Origin: Rickettsiaceae bacterium H1
GTDB taxonomy: Bacteria > Pseudomonadota > Alphaproteobacteria > Rickettsiales > Anaplasmataceae
Length of the DNA: 64,000 nt
NCBI GenBank assembly: GCA_018101195.1
Contig: JACDQH010000003.1
Coordinates: 124,001-188,000, forward strand
Reading direction: 5' to 3'
Both the position numbers and the translations under genes were made by a program. The notes under the pieces were generated by a model. The model made no database searches. It saw only the letters and a list, made by a program, of their open reading frames with translations, and was not told the origin of the DNA. This document shows positions 9,076-19,244 of the stretch, piece after piece. Numbering within the stretch: position 1 is the first letter of the stretch; each line of letters begins with the position of its first letter.

Positions 9076-10350
9076 TTAGTATAATGTATTCACAATATCG
9101 TTAAAATCCGGAACTTTATCAATTTTGCCTATGCTTGTAACAGTTATAGGTTGACAGGACTCTAATATCGATTTCATAAGATCTTCCAATTGACCGGTAG
9201 TAATACAGTCTATCTTTTCTAATATTTCTTGTTTTGACACATACCTATCATATCTTACATATGAACTTCCAGCAACATCAACTCGAGAAGAATTGTTTTC
9301 CATATTCATAAGTAAACTTGATTTTATTTGAGATTTAGCTCTTTTCAATTCGTCTTCATTAATTTTGTCAGCTATTTTTTTTACTTCTTTAGATACTATA
9401 TCCAATAACTTTTGAATTTTATCGGGCTCCGTTCCGGAATATATGGTTAATAATCCTACATCTTTATAACTTTTATTGAAAGCAGCTATAGAATAAGCAA
9501 GGCCGTGTTTTTCCCGTACTTCCTGAAATAAACGCGAAGACATACCCCCACCGAGAATTAAAGAAAGAACTTGAATCGGGTAATAACTGTTATCGTAATA
9601 AGAACAACCGTTAAATCCCAAAGCTATATGTATTTGTTCCAAGTCTCTCTTTTCACGAAAATCTCCGCCCTTATATTCTGCTCTTTCAACAGAATCGCTT
9701 GACTTGTTTTCAGGTAGAATAGAAAACAACTTTTCAGCTATACTTACAACCTCTTCATGCCCGATGTTACCGGCGACAGAAAGCAGCATGTTATTGCTAT
9801 AATAATTTTTCTTAGTAAAATCACGCAAATGCTCTCGGCCGAACGAATTAACCAACTCGGGTGTTCCCAAAATCGGCCTACCCAACGATTGACCAGGATA
9901 AGCTGTTTCCACATATTTATCGAACAATATATCGTCGGGATGATCTTCGGTTTGAGCAATTTCTTGCAAAACCACTCCTCTTTCCTTCTCGATTTCAACT
10001 TCATCAAAATTAGGTGAAAGCAATATATCGGCAATTATATCTAAAGCCTTAGTAAAATTCTCTTTTAAAACTTTAGCATAATAAACAGTTTCTTCTTTCC
10101 CGGTATAAGCATTGAATTGCCCCCCTATCGCATCAAATTCCTTAGCAATATCAGTTGCACTACGCGATGCCGTCCCTTTAAAAGCCATATGCTCTAAAAA
10201 ATGAGCTATACCGCAATTTTTTTCCGTTTCGCACCTACTGCCCGCATTGACCCAAACACTCATTGCTACCGAATCTACCTGCTCCATACGATCGGTAATA
10301 ATGCGAAAACCATTAGGTAAAATAGTTAATTTAGGGTTGTTTTGCAACAT
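9076..10350 (-). CDS. M16 family zinc peptidase (processing-peptidase-like)
   Basis: Pitrilysin-type metalloprotease related to the mitochondrial processing peptidase beta subunit; such proteins are standard in Rickettsiales. The inverted zinc motif HFLEH is at 50-54 ([12 protein letters not shown]), with the downstream glutamate in [11 protein letters not shown] (about 124-134). The second, inactive half includes [21 protein letters not shown]. 424 residues, one active half plus one non-catalytic half. First gene of the operon that continues into hslVU and ispDF. Confidence 0.93.
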   Translation of the reverse strand: MLQNNPKLTILPNGFRIITDRMEQVDSVAMSVWVNAGSRCETEKNCGIAHFLEHMAFKGTASRSATDIAKEFDAIGGQFNAYTGKEETVYYAKVLKENFTKALDIIADILLSPNFDEVEIEKERGVVLQEIAQTEDHPDDILFDKYVETAYPGQSLGRPILGTPELVNSFGREHLRDFTKKNYYSNNMLLSVAGNIGHEEVVSIAEKLFSILPENKSSDSVERAEYKGGDFREKRDLEQIHIALGFNGCSYYDNSYYPIQVLSLILGGGMSSRLFQEVREKHGLAYSIAAFNKSYKDVGLLTIYSGTEPDKIQKLLDIVSKEVKKIADKINEDELKRAKSQIKSSLLMNMENNSSRVDVAGSSYVRYDRYVSKQEILEKIDCITTGQLEDLMKSILESCQPITVTSIGKIDKVPDFNDIVNTLY

Positions 10351-10470
10351 GACAAGTTATTTAGAATAATAAAATTTGTATAACATTAAAACAAACTACC
10401 TTCAAAGAAAAAAGTTTTGACACATCATATTAAATTATTAAATTTATCTACTAAATAAGTTACAAATATA

Positions 10471-11180
10471 ATGATTAAAGAAGAATTTCTTGATGTACAT
10501 AACTGGGAAGGTAATACAATTAAATATCCAGATGTCTCTTTGAAAAAAGTTCTTATATTGAACAATAAAGAAAATTAGGAAGTACTAATTTTAAGGTTTT
10601 ACGACAAAAATAATACTGATAGGTTTTCCGGGAGATATTTTGAAGGAATAAAAGACAAGTTAACAATTGGCTATGTTCAAATAAAAGACGCAGCTTTTGC
10701 CGATTTTCAAGAATAAAAATTATAATTACAATTTTGGCAAATAAAAAAACAGATAAATTAAGTGAAATGAAGGAATACATGAAAAGTCATGTAGAGAAAA
10801 ACGTGGCGTTATTGTAAGTTCTTTTAACCCAGTTGTGTGAAGATGCGGAGTTACTCGTAACTATTACCGAGAATGATCAAACTTATTGCATAAGTAAAAA
10901 ATCCGACATGACACTAATCTCAAACTATAAGGAAGGAAGTTTAAAATTTTGCAGAGAAAAAAAAGTAACTTTACATGAAAATTTTCAATTCGCTGTGAGA
11001 TGAAACGAGAAAAAGCAAAAATAACCTTACAAACAAAAACATCTATATTGGCCGAGCAAAAAAACCGGAAAGACAAGTAGATACATAAAAAAAGAAGAAT
11101 AAAAAACAAATTGAAAAATTATCAACAAGATTAAGTGTCATTCAAACTAATTCGCTCGCAATCAATAAAGAAATAAGATA
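10471..11180 (+). pseudogene. decayed coding region A, unknown protein(s)
   Basis: From the ATG at 10471 the frame encodes MIKEEFLDVHNWEG and continues to a TAA at 10714, broken only by an in-frame TAG at 10576. After it, further open stretches on the same strand encode segments such as KEYMKSHVEKNVALL and LLVTITENDQTYCISKKS, each ended by stops. This is the look of an eroding plus-strand gene or genes. Family unknown. The minus-strand ORFs here are shadows. Confidence 0.5.
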
Positions 11181-11323
11181 ATAATAATTTATCTATCAAA
11201 TACTTTTTAACTTTCATTAAAAATAAAAATTTTGGATAAGCTTCAATAACTGTCTGTATTTTAGCATACTAATGCTTAGGAATAATCAGATATCAATTAA
11301 TCATTAGTTTATAGAGAAAATAA

Positions 11324-12090
11324 AATGGAAGTGACAGCAGCATTTTCCGACTTATTGGATAAAAAGTAAAAAGAAGAAATGAATAAAAATATTGATGAAA
11401 GAAATAAAATTCAATCTAATGAATGGAAGCATTTTAGATACGGCCTTATTTTAGCGAATAAATATCGGAACAATGAACAAGCATCAATGCACCAAACGAA
11501 GAAATGAAATCGTTAATATTAAAATTTGCTAATAGTACCGAAAGTGCTGCAATTACTACCGTTTATATGGAAAAACAGATAAAAAGCCAGAATTAAATAA
11601 AAAAGTTGTTCACGAATATCGTGACAAAAATAGAAAAATACAATTCTTAAGAATTAACAGAACAAAGCTAGAAGAAACAGAACAACTAGCGAAAGGTAGT
11701 AAGGTTACCGAAGAAAAAAAGCGAATTGCAATGTGCAAAGATGCAAACCATTTGCAATAATTAATAATGGTGAAGACAGTACGTATTATGCAGTGGGAAG
11801 ATTAATTTACAGCGGTAGAACCAAGCCCAGTATTGTCACAAGATGGAAAAGCGAAGAAATAGAAATGTATGAAGAAGCTTTCAACATATTAAAAAAAAAG
11901 AATTTTCAAAAGCTGAAGAAGATAAATCAACTGACAAAAGAAATGATAGCCGAATATTCGATATCAGCATAAGCACTGCTCACGCTCAGTCGAAAGATCT
12001 TAATAACAGATCGCCAAACATTAGGGTTAGTAATATTTCCGAATCAACTTCACAATTAGATGTAACTCTCAATTTAAACACACAATTCGA
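11324..12090 (+). pseudogene. decayed coding region B, unknown protein(s)
   Basis: An ATG at 11324 opens a frame (MEVTAAFSDLLDKK) broken by TAA after 14 codons, then open again (KEEMNKNIDERNKIQ) for about 46 codons. Further pieces follow: EYRDKNRKIQFLRINR, and at 11733-11972 a 79-residue frame containing GRLIYSGRTKPSIVTRWKSE. All are on the plus strand and Lys/Glu rich. I read this as fragments of one or two decayed genes. No family recognised. Confidence 0.45.
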
Positions 12091-12169
12091 GTAATTTATA
12101 AAGTAATCCGTATGTAAAATTTGCATCAAATTTTCTTCAAGATTATTATCAAATATAATACTCAGAGAT

Positions 12170-13309
12170 ATGCTTAATAATTTCACGATAAAAGAAAATA
12201 TTACCGACAATCCTTCCCTTTCAGGAAGTTTGCTCATAACAAAAGAAACAATTACTAATGCATTGGCACATTTAGTAGGAACTGTAGAAAAACGAAATGC
12301 AATACAACAACTTTCCCATGTTAAAGTGGAAAGCTTAAGTGCAAAAAAAATCAAATTAACTGCAACCGACATGAATATGTCTATTACGGAAATAATAGAA
12401 GTAGAAAATTGTGATATCGGCAAAAGCTTTACTCTACCTATCGTTACCCTATACGACATAGTCAAAAAATTTCCGACGGGATGTTTAATCAAATTAAACC
12501 AAAATAAACACAATATCGAAATCACTTCGGGTAGCGTTTTTTTCGCTCTACCGTTTTTAGACGGAAACGATTTTCCTACTATCGAAGAAGGCAAACTTCC
12601 TATTTCTTTTACATTAAGCCAAGAAGATTTCGTTCAATTATTCGGTAAAACAAAATTTGTGATTTCCACTGAAGAAAGTAGGTATAATCTAACCAGTTTA
12701 TATCTGCATTCCGAAAGCGGCAAATTAAAAGCTACAGCTACTGACGGACATAGACTGGCTTTAACCGCAATTAATGCCGATATAGAAAATTTCGGCGTAT
12801 TGATTTCCCGAAAAACAGTATCGGAATTAGTCAAATTATTTGATAAATCGAAAAAAGAAATTAAGGTTTTCGTTTCCGATAACAAAGTTAAATTTGTTTA
12901 TGAAAACATAATGCTGATCGCTAAATTAATAGCGGCAGATTTTCCTAATTACCGAGAAGTAATACCGAAAAAATATCAAAAAAACATTTTGCTTAATAAA
13001 CAAAATTTTACCGAAGCTATAGATAGGGTATCTGCAATTTATATGGATAAATCAAAATCAGTCAGATTGGTTTTTGATGACGTATTAACGATAAGTGCCA
13101 GTCATTCCGACAGCAGTAATTCCCGTGAAACGGTTAAAATCAAATATACCGGCGAAAGGCTCGACATACGTTTCAACTACAGTTACTTACTCGAAATGCT
13201 CAGCCATATCGATAGCGAAGAAGTAACTATATGCTGCAACAATAACAAATCCGCAGCAATGATTGAAAACGGTAACACTATTTACATAATAATGCCGATG
13301 TCTATATAG
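12170..13309 (+). CDS. dnaN: DNA polymerase III beta sliding clamp
   Basis: Ring-shaped processivity clamp for the replicative polymerase. 379 residues with the three-domain clamp layout. The conserved features are TEESRYNLTSLYLH at the start of the middle domain, ATDGHRLALT, and the C-terminal tail MPMSI (family MPMRL), which forms part of the partner-binding pocket. It is preceded by decayed DNA and followed 52 bases later by flgG, in the same direction. dnaA and recF are not adjacent. Confidence 0.97.
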   Translation: MLNNFTIKENITDNPSLSGSLLITKETITNALAHLVGTVEKRNAIQQLSHVKVESLSAKKIKLTATDMNMSITEIIEVENCDIGKSFTLPIVTLYDIVKKFPTGCLIKLNQNKHNIEITSGSVFFALPFLDGNDFPTIEEGKLPISFTLSQEDFVQLFGKTKFVISTEESRYNLTSLYLHSESGKLKATATDGHRLALTAINADIENFGVLISRKTVSELVKLFDKSKKEIKVFVSDNKVKFVYENIMLIAKLIAADFPNYREVIPKKYQKNILLNKQNFTEAIDRVSAIYMDKSKSVRLVFDDVLTISASHSDSSNSRETVKIKYTGERLDIRFNYSYLLEMLSHIDSEEVTICCNNNKSAAMIENGNTIYIIMPMSI

Positions 13310-13361
13310 ATTTTTTTAACGGTTACTTACTAGTTTCAGATTATCGAAAAATAAAAAATTT

Positions 13362-14156
13362 ATGTCCTCTCTAGATATCGCTGCCACGGGAATGCACGCA
13401 CAACAAGTTATGATCGAAGTAATTTCAAACGACGTGGTAAACTCGAATACTACCGCTTTTAAAAAGGCAATAGCACAATTTCAAGATTTACCTTATATAA
13501 ACAAAAATAGAATTGCATTTTCACCTCGATCAGGCGAAGAAAAAAATATAATTCCTGCAGGTTTTCAAGTAGGCTTGGGAGTGGAAGTTATAGGGACAAA
13601 ACGAATCAATACTCAAGGAACTTTACAAGAAACCGGTAAAGAACTGGATATAGCAATCGAAGGAAAAGGATATTTTACGCTCATCGACGATAACGGCGAG
13701 ATTAGATATTCGCGTGACGGTTCTTTTAACATTAATTCGGAAGGAGAAATAGTAAGCTCGCACGGACATTTACTCTTTCCCGAAATGATCGTACCAGAGG
13801 AAATTACTCAAATTACCATTACGAAAAAAGGCGAAGTACGAGCATTAACAAGTACCGGAACCGAGACGATTACTATCGGACAAATAGAACTGGCTATCTT
13901 TCCTAACGAAAACGGTTTAACTCCGATCGGGGCAAATTTATTCAAAGCAAACGAATCTGCAGGAGAACCAATGATATTAACTCCCACTCAAGCTAATGCC
14001 GGAGAAATACTTCAAGGGTATTTAGAATCTTCCAATGCCGACCCAATAACTTTAGTTACAGAATTATTGCGCGCACAAAGAGGATACGAGATGTGTAATA
14101 AAGCTTTTCAAGTTAGCGCCGATGTTTATAAACAAATTAGCAATATACAAGCTTAG
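13362..14156 (+). CDS. flgG: flagellar basal-body distal rod protein FlgG
   Basis: Builds the distal rod of the flagellum, outside the inner membrane. The opening LDIAATGMHAQQVMIEVISND with NSNTTAFKK is the rod-protein N-terminal motif. Further matches are GFQVGLGVEV, GTLQETGKELDIAIEGKGYF and the C-terminal GYLESSNADP..ELLRAQRGYEM, which forms the coiled-coil end. Length 264 is typical of FlgG (E. coli 260). The 3' end overlaps flgA by 35 bases. Confidence 0.95.
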   Translation: MSSLDIAATGMHAQQVMIEVISNDVVNSNTTAFKKAIAQFQDLPYINKNRIAFSPRSGEEKNIIPAGFQVGLGVEVIGTKRINTQGTLQETGKELDIAIEGKGYFTLIDDNGEIRYSRDGSFNINSEGEIVSSHGHLLFPEMIVPEEITQITITKKGEVRALTSTGTETITIGQIELAIFPNENGLTPIGANLFKANESAGEPMILTPTQANAGEILQGYLESSNADPITLVTELLRAQRGYEMCNKAFQVSADVYKQISNIQA

Positions 14157-14568
14157 TTTTTTTTTATTATTTGCAATTAAATTAACTGCTGAAAATATTC
14201 CAGTAACCAATAAATTTATTAAAAAAGGTACTATTATCCCAGAGCAAGATATCACCTATATTGAAATAATGAAAAGAAATAATCAGGATATATTAACGGA
14301 ATCGTCAATGTTAACCGGAAGTTTGGCGATTCAAGATATAAAACCCCGTTCTCCGATTCTAAAAAATCAAATTAAACAACAAAATATAATATTACGTAAT
14401 AATATTGTCGACATAAGTTACTACAACAACGGTATAACTTTAAAAACCAAAGGAATTGCACTGCAGAACGGGAAGTACGACAATATAATTAAAATAAAAA
14501 GCATGAATAATAACAAACAAATCATCGGTACGGTAAAAGGAAGAAATAAAATCGTTGTTAAACCGTAA
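14122..14568 (+). CDS. flgA: flagellar P-ring assembly chaperone FlgA (short form)
   Basis: Periplasmic chaperone needed to build the FlgI P-ring. A signal peptide lies at about residues 1-23 (FFLLFAIKLTAEN). The SAF domain runs from IPVTNKFIKKGTIIPEQDI to LKNQIKQQNIILRNNIVDI, then the beta-rich end GITLKTKGIALQNGKYDNI with IGTVKGRNKIVV, matching the ending of alphaproteobacterial FlgA. At 148 residues it lacks the longer N-terminal part of E. coli FlgA (219). It starts inside flgG and faces tolA end to end. Confidence 0.85.
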   Translation: MFINKLAIYKLSFFLLFAIKLTAENIPVTNKFIKKGTIIPEQDITYIEIMKRNNQDILTESSMLTGSLAIQDIKPRSPILKNQIKQQNIILRNNIVDISYYNNGITLKTKGIALQNGKYDNIIKIKSMNNNKQIIGTVKGRNKIVVKP

Positions 14569-14569
14569 A

Positions 14570-15433
14570 CTATTTCATCATATCTTGCGGATCAAAAACC
14601 AACTCTATGCTTTTCCATAAATCATATTGTTCTTTCGACAAACCTTGTAACGGACTGCACATATATACCGCTCTTAAAGCGCTATCCGCTACCGCACGAA
14701 AGAAAGAATCGCGGTTATAGCGCTTAAAATCGGTCAATTCCGCTGCCAAAACTTTTCCAGAAGAGTCAAGTTCCACATTAATCTTAACCATCATATCACC
14801 AGAATTAAGAGCACCATGGGGAACGCTCCAACAATGAATAAATTGGCTGCCGATCGATTCTATCAAATTAATTGTTTGAGATTGTAATTCGTCAAATCGA
14901 TCTTTACCCTTACCTATCAACCCTTCTTTTTTTTTTTCGCCAATGTTTATCTTCATTTCTTTCTCTTCTTGTTTTATTGCCTTAAGAGCAGTAGGTAATT
15001 TATCGGAAGATTTAGATTGTTTCTTGATAACTTCCGATTCCATAGGTTTCTTCTTTACCTTTTTCGTACTTTGCATAATCGGTAGTTTTTCTCCGATTTT
15101 ATTTTGTACTTTTTGTTTAACTTCTTTCGGTGTTTTTAATTCCTTGTCTTGCGAATAAGATTTTTTTCCCGTATCGGTAGCAATTTTTACGTTAGTAACT
15201 TCTCCAATCGGTACTAAGTCAATCACTATCGTTTTGTCGTTACTCGATTTATTTACTGCGACCGAGGATAAGTTGAAAATTAATAACAAAATAACAACAA
15301 AATGGAGCAGTAAAGATAAGCCTAAGTTTGGTTTTTTATATACCAAATAATGTTTAATCTGACGACAGCAAGGGTTACTAAGTAACAATCGTAAGTAGTA
15401 AAAAATATTTTTTTTTACATTACGTAACATCAT
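14570..15433 (-). CDS. tolA: TolA-like cell envelope protein
   Basis: Periplasm-spanning part of the Tol-Pal system, anchored in the inner membrane. One transmembrane helix at about residues 37-57 (LGLSLLLHFVVILLLIF), then a long Lys/Glu-rich helical region (about 85-180), then a C-terminal TolA/TonB-type domain (about 190-287) with HCWSVPHGA and DSALRAVYMCSPLQGL. Last gene of tolQ-tolR-tolA, overlapping tolR by 14 bases. It meets flgA tail to tail. Confidence 0.85.
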   Translation of the reverse strand: MMLRNVKKNIFYYLRLLLSNPCCRQIKHYLVYKKPNLGLSLLLHFVVILLLIFNLSSVAVNKSSNDKTIVIDLVPIGEVTNVKIATDTGKKSYSQDKELKTPKEVKQKVQNKIGEKLPIMQSTKKVKKKPMESEVIKKQSKSSDKLPTALKAIKQEEKEMKINIGEKKKEGLIGKGKDRFDELQSQTINLIESIGSQFIHCWSVPHGALNSGDMMVKINVELDSSGKVLAAELTDFKRYNRDSFFRAVADSALRAVYMCSPLQGLSKEQYDLWKSIELVFDPQDMMK

Positions 15434-15809
15434 TATCCGTAACTAATGCAACCTTCGTAAAACCTGAGTTTTGCATCACGCTCATAACTTTCACCACTTT
15501 CCCGTAATTAGATTCTTTATCCGCTCGCACAAAAACACGAATATTTTTATCGCTCGATATATCGAGCATCCGCTGCGACAAATTATTTAAATTAATTAAT
15601 TGATCTCGCAAGTGTACTTCCCCTGCTTTACTTACCGTAATAACTATTGTTTTTTCCTCGCTGCCGACAAGTGCCACATTTGTTTTCGGCAGATCTACTT
15701 GAATTTCAGGCATCATAACAGGCGAAGTAATCATAAAAATAACAAGCAAAACCAACATAACGTCGATAAAAGGCGTTACGTTAATTTCATTTATAATTTT
15801 TCTATTCAT
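15420..15809 (-). CDS. tolR: TolR/ExbD family proton-channel subunit
   Basis: Inner-membrane partner of TolQ that uses the proton gradient to drive TolA. The N-terminal helix INVTPFIDVMLVLLVIFMI carries the key Asp in FIDVML. It is followed by the periplasmic domain starting QVDLPKTNVA. 129 residues, normal length. Overlaps tolQ by 8 bases and tolA by 14; its place in the cluster favours TolR over ExbD. Confidence 0.92.
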   Translation of the reverse strand: MNRKIINEINVTPFIDVMLVLLVIFMITSPVMMPEIQVDLPKTNVALVGSEEKTIVITVSKAGEVHLRDQLINLNNLSQRMLDISSDKNIRVFVRADKESNYGKVVKVMSVMQNSGFTKVALVTDNDVT

Positions 15810-16470
15810 CGGAATCTCTTGTCAGTAAATAAATTAAATGCGAAGAAAAATCTTTCAATCTGTGAGAAAATTTTTCTATTTTAATAACAATTCGGTTATA
15901 AAAAATCACTGCCGGTATTGCCACTAACAGCCCTACGGCCGTTGCCAATAAAGCTTCGGCTATACCCGGGGCGACAATTGCCAAAGTAGTGTTTTTAGCA
16001 ATTGCAATTTCTTGAAAGCTACTCATTATACCCCATACGGTACCCAATAACCCGATAAAAGGAGATGTGGAGCCGGTTGTTGCCAGCCAATCGATGTTAT
16101 GTTCGAATTCGTTAATTATACTTTTCTGTTCCAACGAAATAACATTTTCCATTTTTTCTTTAATCGATTTTTGCTTATACTTACCCGATTGATGAAGAAA
16201 ATCATGTTCTTTTACACTGGCAATAAAAACCCTGGAAAAAGCACAATCGTTATTTTTTACATTGTGGTACAAATCTTTAATGCTCTTTCCCGATAAAAAA
16301 TATTGTTCGAAAATATCGGCTTTTTTCATTTGTTTTTTTAGCATAATCAGTTTATCGAAAACAATGCTCCAAGAAAAAATTGATGCCGCTAACAATACCA
16401 ACATTACCATTTGTACCAATAAATCGGCATTTGTAATTAATGAAAAAATCGATAAGCTTTCCAACGCCAT
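15802..16470 (-). CDS. tolQ: TolQ/ExbB family proton-channel subunit
   Basis: Inner-membrane motor subunit of Tol-Pal. Three membrane spans: about 15-37 (MVMLVLLAASIFSWSIVF), 125-150 (WLATTGSTSPFIGLLGTVWG) and 160-185 (APGIAEALLATAVGLLVAIPA). The second and third carry the family signature residues of the proton path. 222 residues. First gene of tolQRA; pal is found separately at 35.9 kb and tolB is not in the window. Confidence 0.94.
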   Translation of the reverse strand: MALESLSIFSLITNADLLVQMVMLVLLAASIFSWSIVFDKLIMLKKQMKKADIFEQYFLSGKSIKDLYHNVKNNDCAFSRVFIASVKEHDFLHQSGKYKQKSIKEKMENVISLEQKSIINEFEHNIDWLATTGSTSPFIGLLGTVWGIMSSFQEIAIAKNTTLAIVAPGIAEALLATAVGLLVAIPAVIFYNRIVIKIEKFSHRLKDFSSHLIYLLTRDSDE

Positions 16471-16522
16471 TGTTCAAACCAACTTAATATCTTACCGAAC
16501 TTTACAGTATAAAATTTCTTTT

Positions 16523-16966
16523 TCAATCACTGCCGAATCGTTCTTCGCATTCTTTCTTTATTTCTTTTACCGCACCTATTCCGCATAATGACGTCGGAGG
16601 AATAATACATGCTGAAAGAATAGCTCCACAAACTATGGTCGATATACTTAAAATTTGGCCAATGCGCAATTCATGAGTAATTAAACAGCAATACAGGGAC
16701 GTACAAAAAAATATCGCCGTACAAAGGGTAGCGAATACTAATCTTGAATTTTCCCGATCATCGTTTTCTGTCTGCTTATGACATACAGCATGTGTACATA
16801 CCAATGTTGCAAAAATTGAACAAGCAGCTGCAATAGAGCCCCATATCGTAATTAATTTGGAAGTTAAACGCATATTCGTTCTCACTGTATGAGCTATAAA
16901 AATACAATAGGAAAGAGGCACGGAAATTATTAATGCTCCAACAGATTCTAAAATGAATTTTTTCAT
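16523..16966 (-). CDS. hypothetical four-TM membrane protein
   Basis: 147 residues with four predicted membrane helices (about 8-27, 38-60, 79-97, 105-125), several cysteines and a charged cytoplasmic tail (VKEIKKECEERFGSD). No family recognised. It lies between mnhD and tolQ on the same strand, but the flanking gaps are about 50-60 bases, so operon membership is only possible. Confidence 0.5.
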   Translation of the reverse strand: MKKFILESVGALIISVPLSYCIFIAHTVRTNMRLTSKLITIWGSIAAACSIFATLVCTHAVCHKQTENDDRENSRLVFATLCTAIFFCTSLYCCLITHELRIGQILSISTIVCGAILSACIIPPTSLCGIGAVKEIKKECEERFGSD

Positions 16967-17025
16967 ATCGTGTTATTTTTTTAGACGGTACCAATGAGTC
17001 ACATAATATATTTTCCTTATTTCAT

Positions 17026-18414
17026 CTATGCAATAATTTTCATTACCGTTAAATTGATTAAGCGAAAAACAGTCTCGTTAAACATCCCGAAGAGTAAAAT
17101 TAACATAGTTAAAATTAGCGGGGATAATAACATAATCGCGTTACCTTTTTCTGCAACATTATAACCTTTAAAATCAGTTATTATTTTCCACATATATAAA
17201 AAAGTAATAACCGAACCGAGAGCAATAACAACTACAGCTAATATCTTACCGGAATAAATTGCCGAAAGAAGCAAATACCATTTACTCACAAAACCTGCGG
17301 TAAAAGGGATTCCGATCAAGCTGCTACCTAAAACTACCAAGATAAAAACCGTCGATAACCGATTTCTTTCCAATTGAGCAACCATAAATAAACCGGCTTT
17401 AGCAATGCTGTGAAACATCAAATGTAACAGTGCGGCAGTAAGACTGGTAGGAGAATTTAAACTAATCCCGAGAATAATATAACCAATTTGAGAAACGCTA
17501 GAATAAGGCAAGATATCGATAATACTTTTTTTGCATAAAGCAAATACTGATCCGAATATTACGGCAAATAAACTAAGTAGATATAACACATTATTTACTC
17601 CGGTAAAAAAATTCGCATCATAACCAAATACGTCGAACGTGAAACGTATCATTAAATATATCGCAACTTTAGTAGCGGTAGCGGCAAAAAACGCAGAAAT
17701 ATAACAAGGAGCATCACGATAAGATTTAATCAGCCATTGATGAAAAGGAAATAATGCCGTTTTAATACCCAAACCGATAAAAACAAAAATCATACCCAAA
17801 GTCACCACTCCGTCACCCGATATTAAGGATAATTTATTACAGAGATCGGAAATATTAAGAGTACCAGTCATCATGTATAACAAACCGATACCGAATAAGT
17901 AAAAAGTGGCACCGACAGTACCGATAATTAAATATTCGAATGCTGAATTGGCAGCACGAAAATTCCCCATGGCAATGAGCGAATATGAAGTCAGGGACGA
18001 TAATTCGAGAAATACGTAAATATTAAACACGTCATGGCTAATTACCATGCCGAAAAAACCCGTCAAACACAATAAAAAGCAAGTGTAAAAGGAACCGATT
18101 TTCTTCCGCGGTATTTCTTGCTCAACCGAAAGTAACGCAAAAGGCAGAGAAATAAATGCAATAGCAGAAATTAAAGTTAAAAATACTGCACTTAACAAAT
18201 CTATTTTAAATTCTATTCCGTAAGGGGGCTGCCATCCCCCCATATGGTAAGAAATAGCTCCGTTTTGATAAACAAAAATCAAATAATACATGGAAAGAGC
18301 AAAAACAACGGCAGAAACTAAAAAAGTCAATAACCAAACAAGCCTGGGATAAGTAAAAACCGAACACAACAGAGAAGCTATTAACGGCAGAATTACTATT
18401 AAAGAAAAACTCAT
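17026..18414 (-). CDS. mnhD: Mrp-type Na+/H+ antiporter subunit D (NuoM/N-like)
   Basis: Large membrane subunit related to complex I antiporter-like subunits. 462 residues with about 13-14 spans and the proton-antiporter family core. MrpD-like features are MGGWQPPYGIEFKIDLLSAVFL near residue 57-78, the EL pair in NIYVFLELSSLTSYSL (glutamate in a membrane helix), and KTALFPFHQWLIKSYRDAP. It normally acts in an Mrp operon; here it stands alone and mnhE lies 42 kb away. Scattered mrp/mnh genes are known in Rickettsiales. Complex I subunit paralogue is the alternative. Confidence 0.85.
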   Translation of the reverse strand: MSFSLIVILPLIASLLCSVFTYPRLVWLLTFLVSAVVFALSMYYLIFVYQNGAISYHMGGWQPPYGIEFKIDLLSAVFLTLISAIAFISLPFALLSVEQEIPRKKIGSFYTCFLLCLTGFFGMVISHDVFNIYVFLELSSLTSYSLIAMGNFRAANSAFEYLIIGTVGATFYLFGIGLLYMMTGTLNISDLCNKLSLISGDGVVTLGMIFVFIGLGIKTALFPFHQWLIKSYRDAPCYISAFFAATATKVAIYLMIRFTFDVFGYDANFFTGVNNVLYLLSLFAVIFGSVFALCKKSIIDILPYSSVSQIGYIILGISLNSPTSLTAALLHLMFHSIAKAGLFMVAQLERNRLSTVFILVVLGSSLIGIPFTAGFVSKWYLLLSAIYSGKILAVVVIALGSVITFLYMWKIITDFKGYNVAEKGNAIMLLSPLILTMLILLFGMFNETVFRLINLTVMKIIA

Positions 18415-19244
18415 TTAATCTTGTTTATCACCTATTAAATTTTATGATAATGTAAAATTTGTTGTTTGTCTTGAGAAATTATTATTTCAACCAAGTATCA
18501 CTAAAGCGAATATAATGGTCAAATCATTTTTATTTGAAAAGAAATAAAACAAGTCAATATTTACCCTGGAGACGACAAGAAAAGAATTAGTATTTAGTTG
18601 TTAATACTCGACTAAAAAAACAACCTAATTTTTTACAAATGAAAATCCGTCTTCAGTAAAAAAACTAAACCTCATATATGAAAAACGATTTTGCTATAAT
18701 AGTTTTATTACCTTTACAAGGTAATTAGACAAATAACATGTAAGCATAATAAAATTTTCAAGCGTTTGAGTAGTAAGGAAAACCAAGTATTAGAAAAGTC
18801 ATAGAGTCTTTTTTGACATTACGACTTCTACCTCTTTTATCATTAAATTCACATTAACATCTTTATGAAAAATGCTTGAACCTAATCCCGTGCGAGAGCT
18901 AACCTGAAAAAACACCCAAACGCGCAACTACCTAACTTAAAACTATTTGTAATCAATTGTGCCTATCAGAAGCCTATTACTTTAAATGGGAAAACGAACC
19001 TAAAGCAACAAAACCCAATTCATAGAATGAAAATTGAGATCCTCTGTAGGAGTCAACAAACTTAAATTACATTATTGCATTTACATCGAAAAATAACCTA
19101 ACTTAATATTTTAAAAGTTTGGTTTGTTTAAATAATTTTTCTTAAAGAGTAATTATGTTATTAACTAAACTGTTTTATCAAGTTTAATTTGTTCAATTAA
19201 TCAAAGAAGTGCAAAGCTCTCACAATTTTTTTACACTTAATTAA
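18415..19244. other. gene-poor AT-rich stretch
   Basis: About 830 bases with no reading frame I can support; only very short frames such as MKNDFAIIVLLPLQGN at 18678. It separates mnhD from a small minus-strand ORF. Confidence 0.6.

Noticed and set aside
10576-10578. In-frame TAG inside an otherwise open frame, suggesting TAG might be read as an amino acid
   Set aside because: The surrounding region also has TAA breaks and lost frames, the ankyrin gene uses TAG as its ordinary stop, and a normal RF1 gene (prfA) is present. Decay is the simpler explanation.
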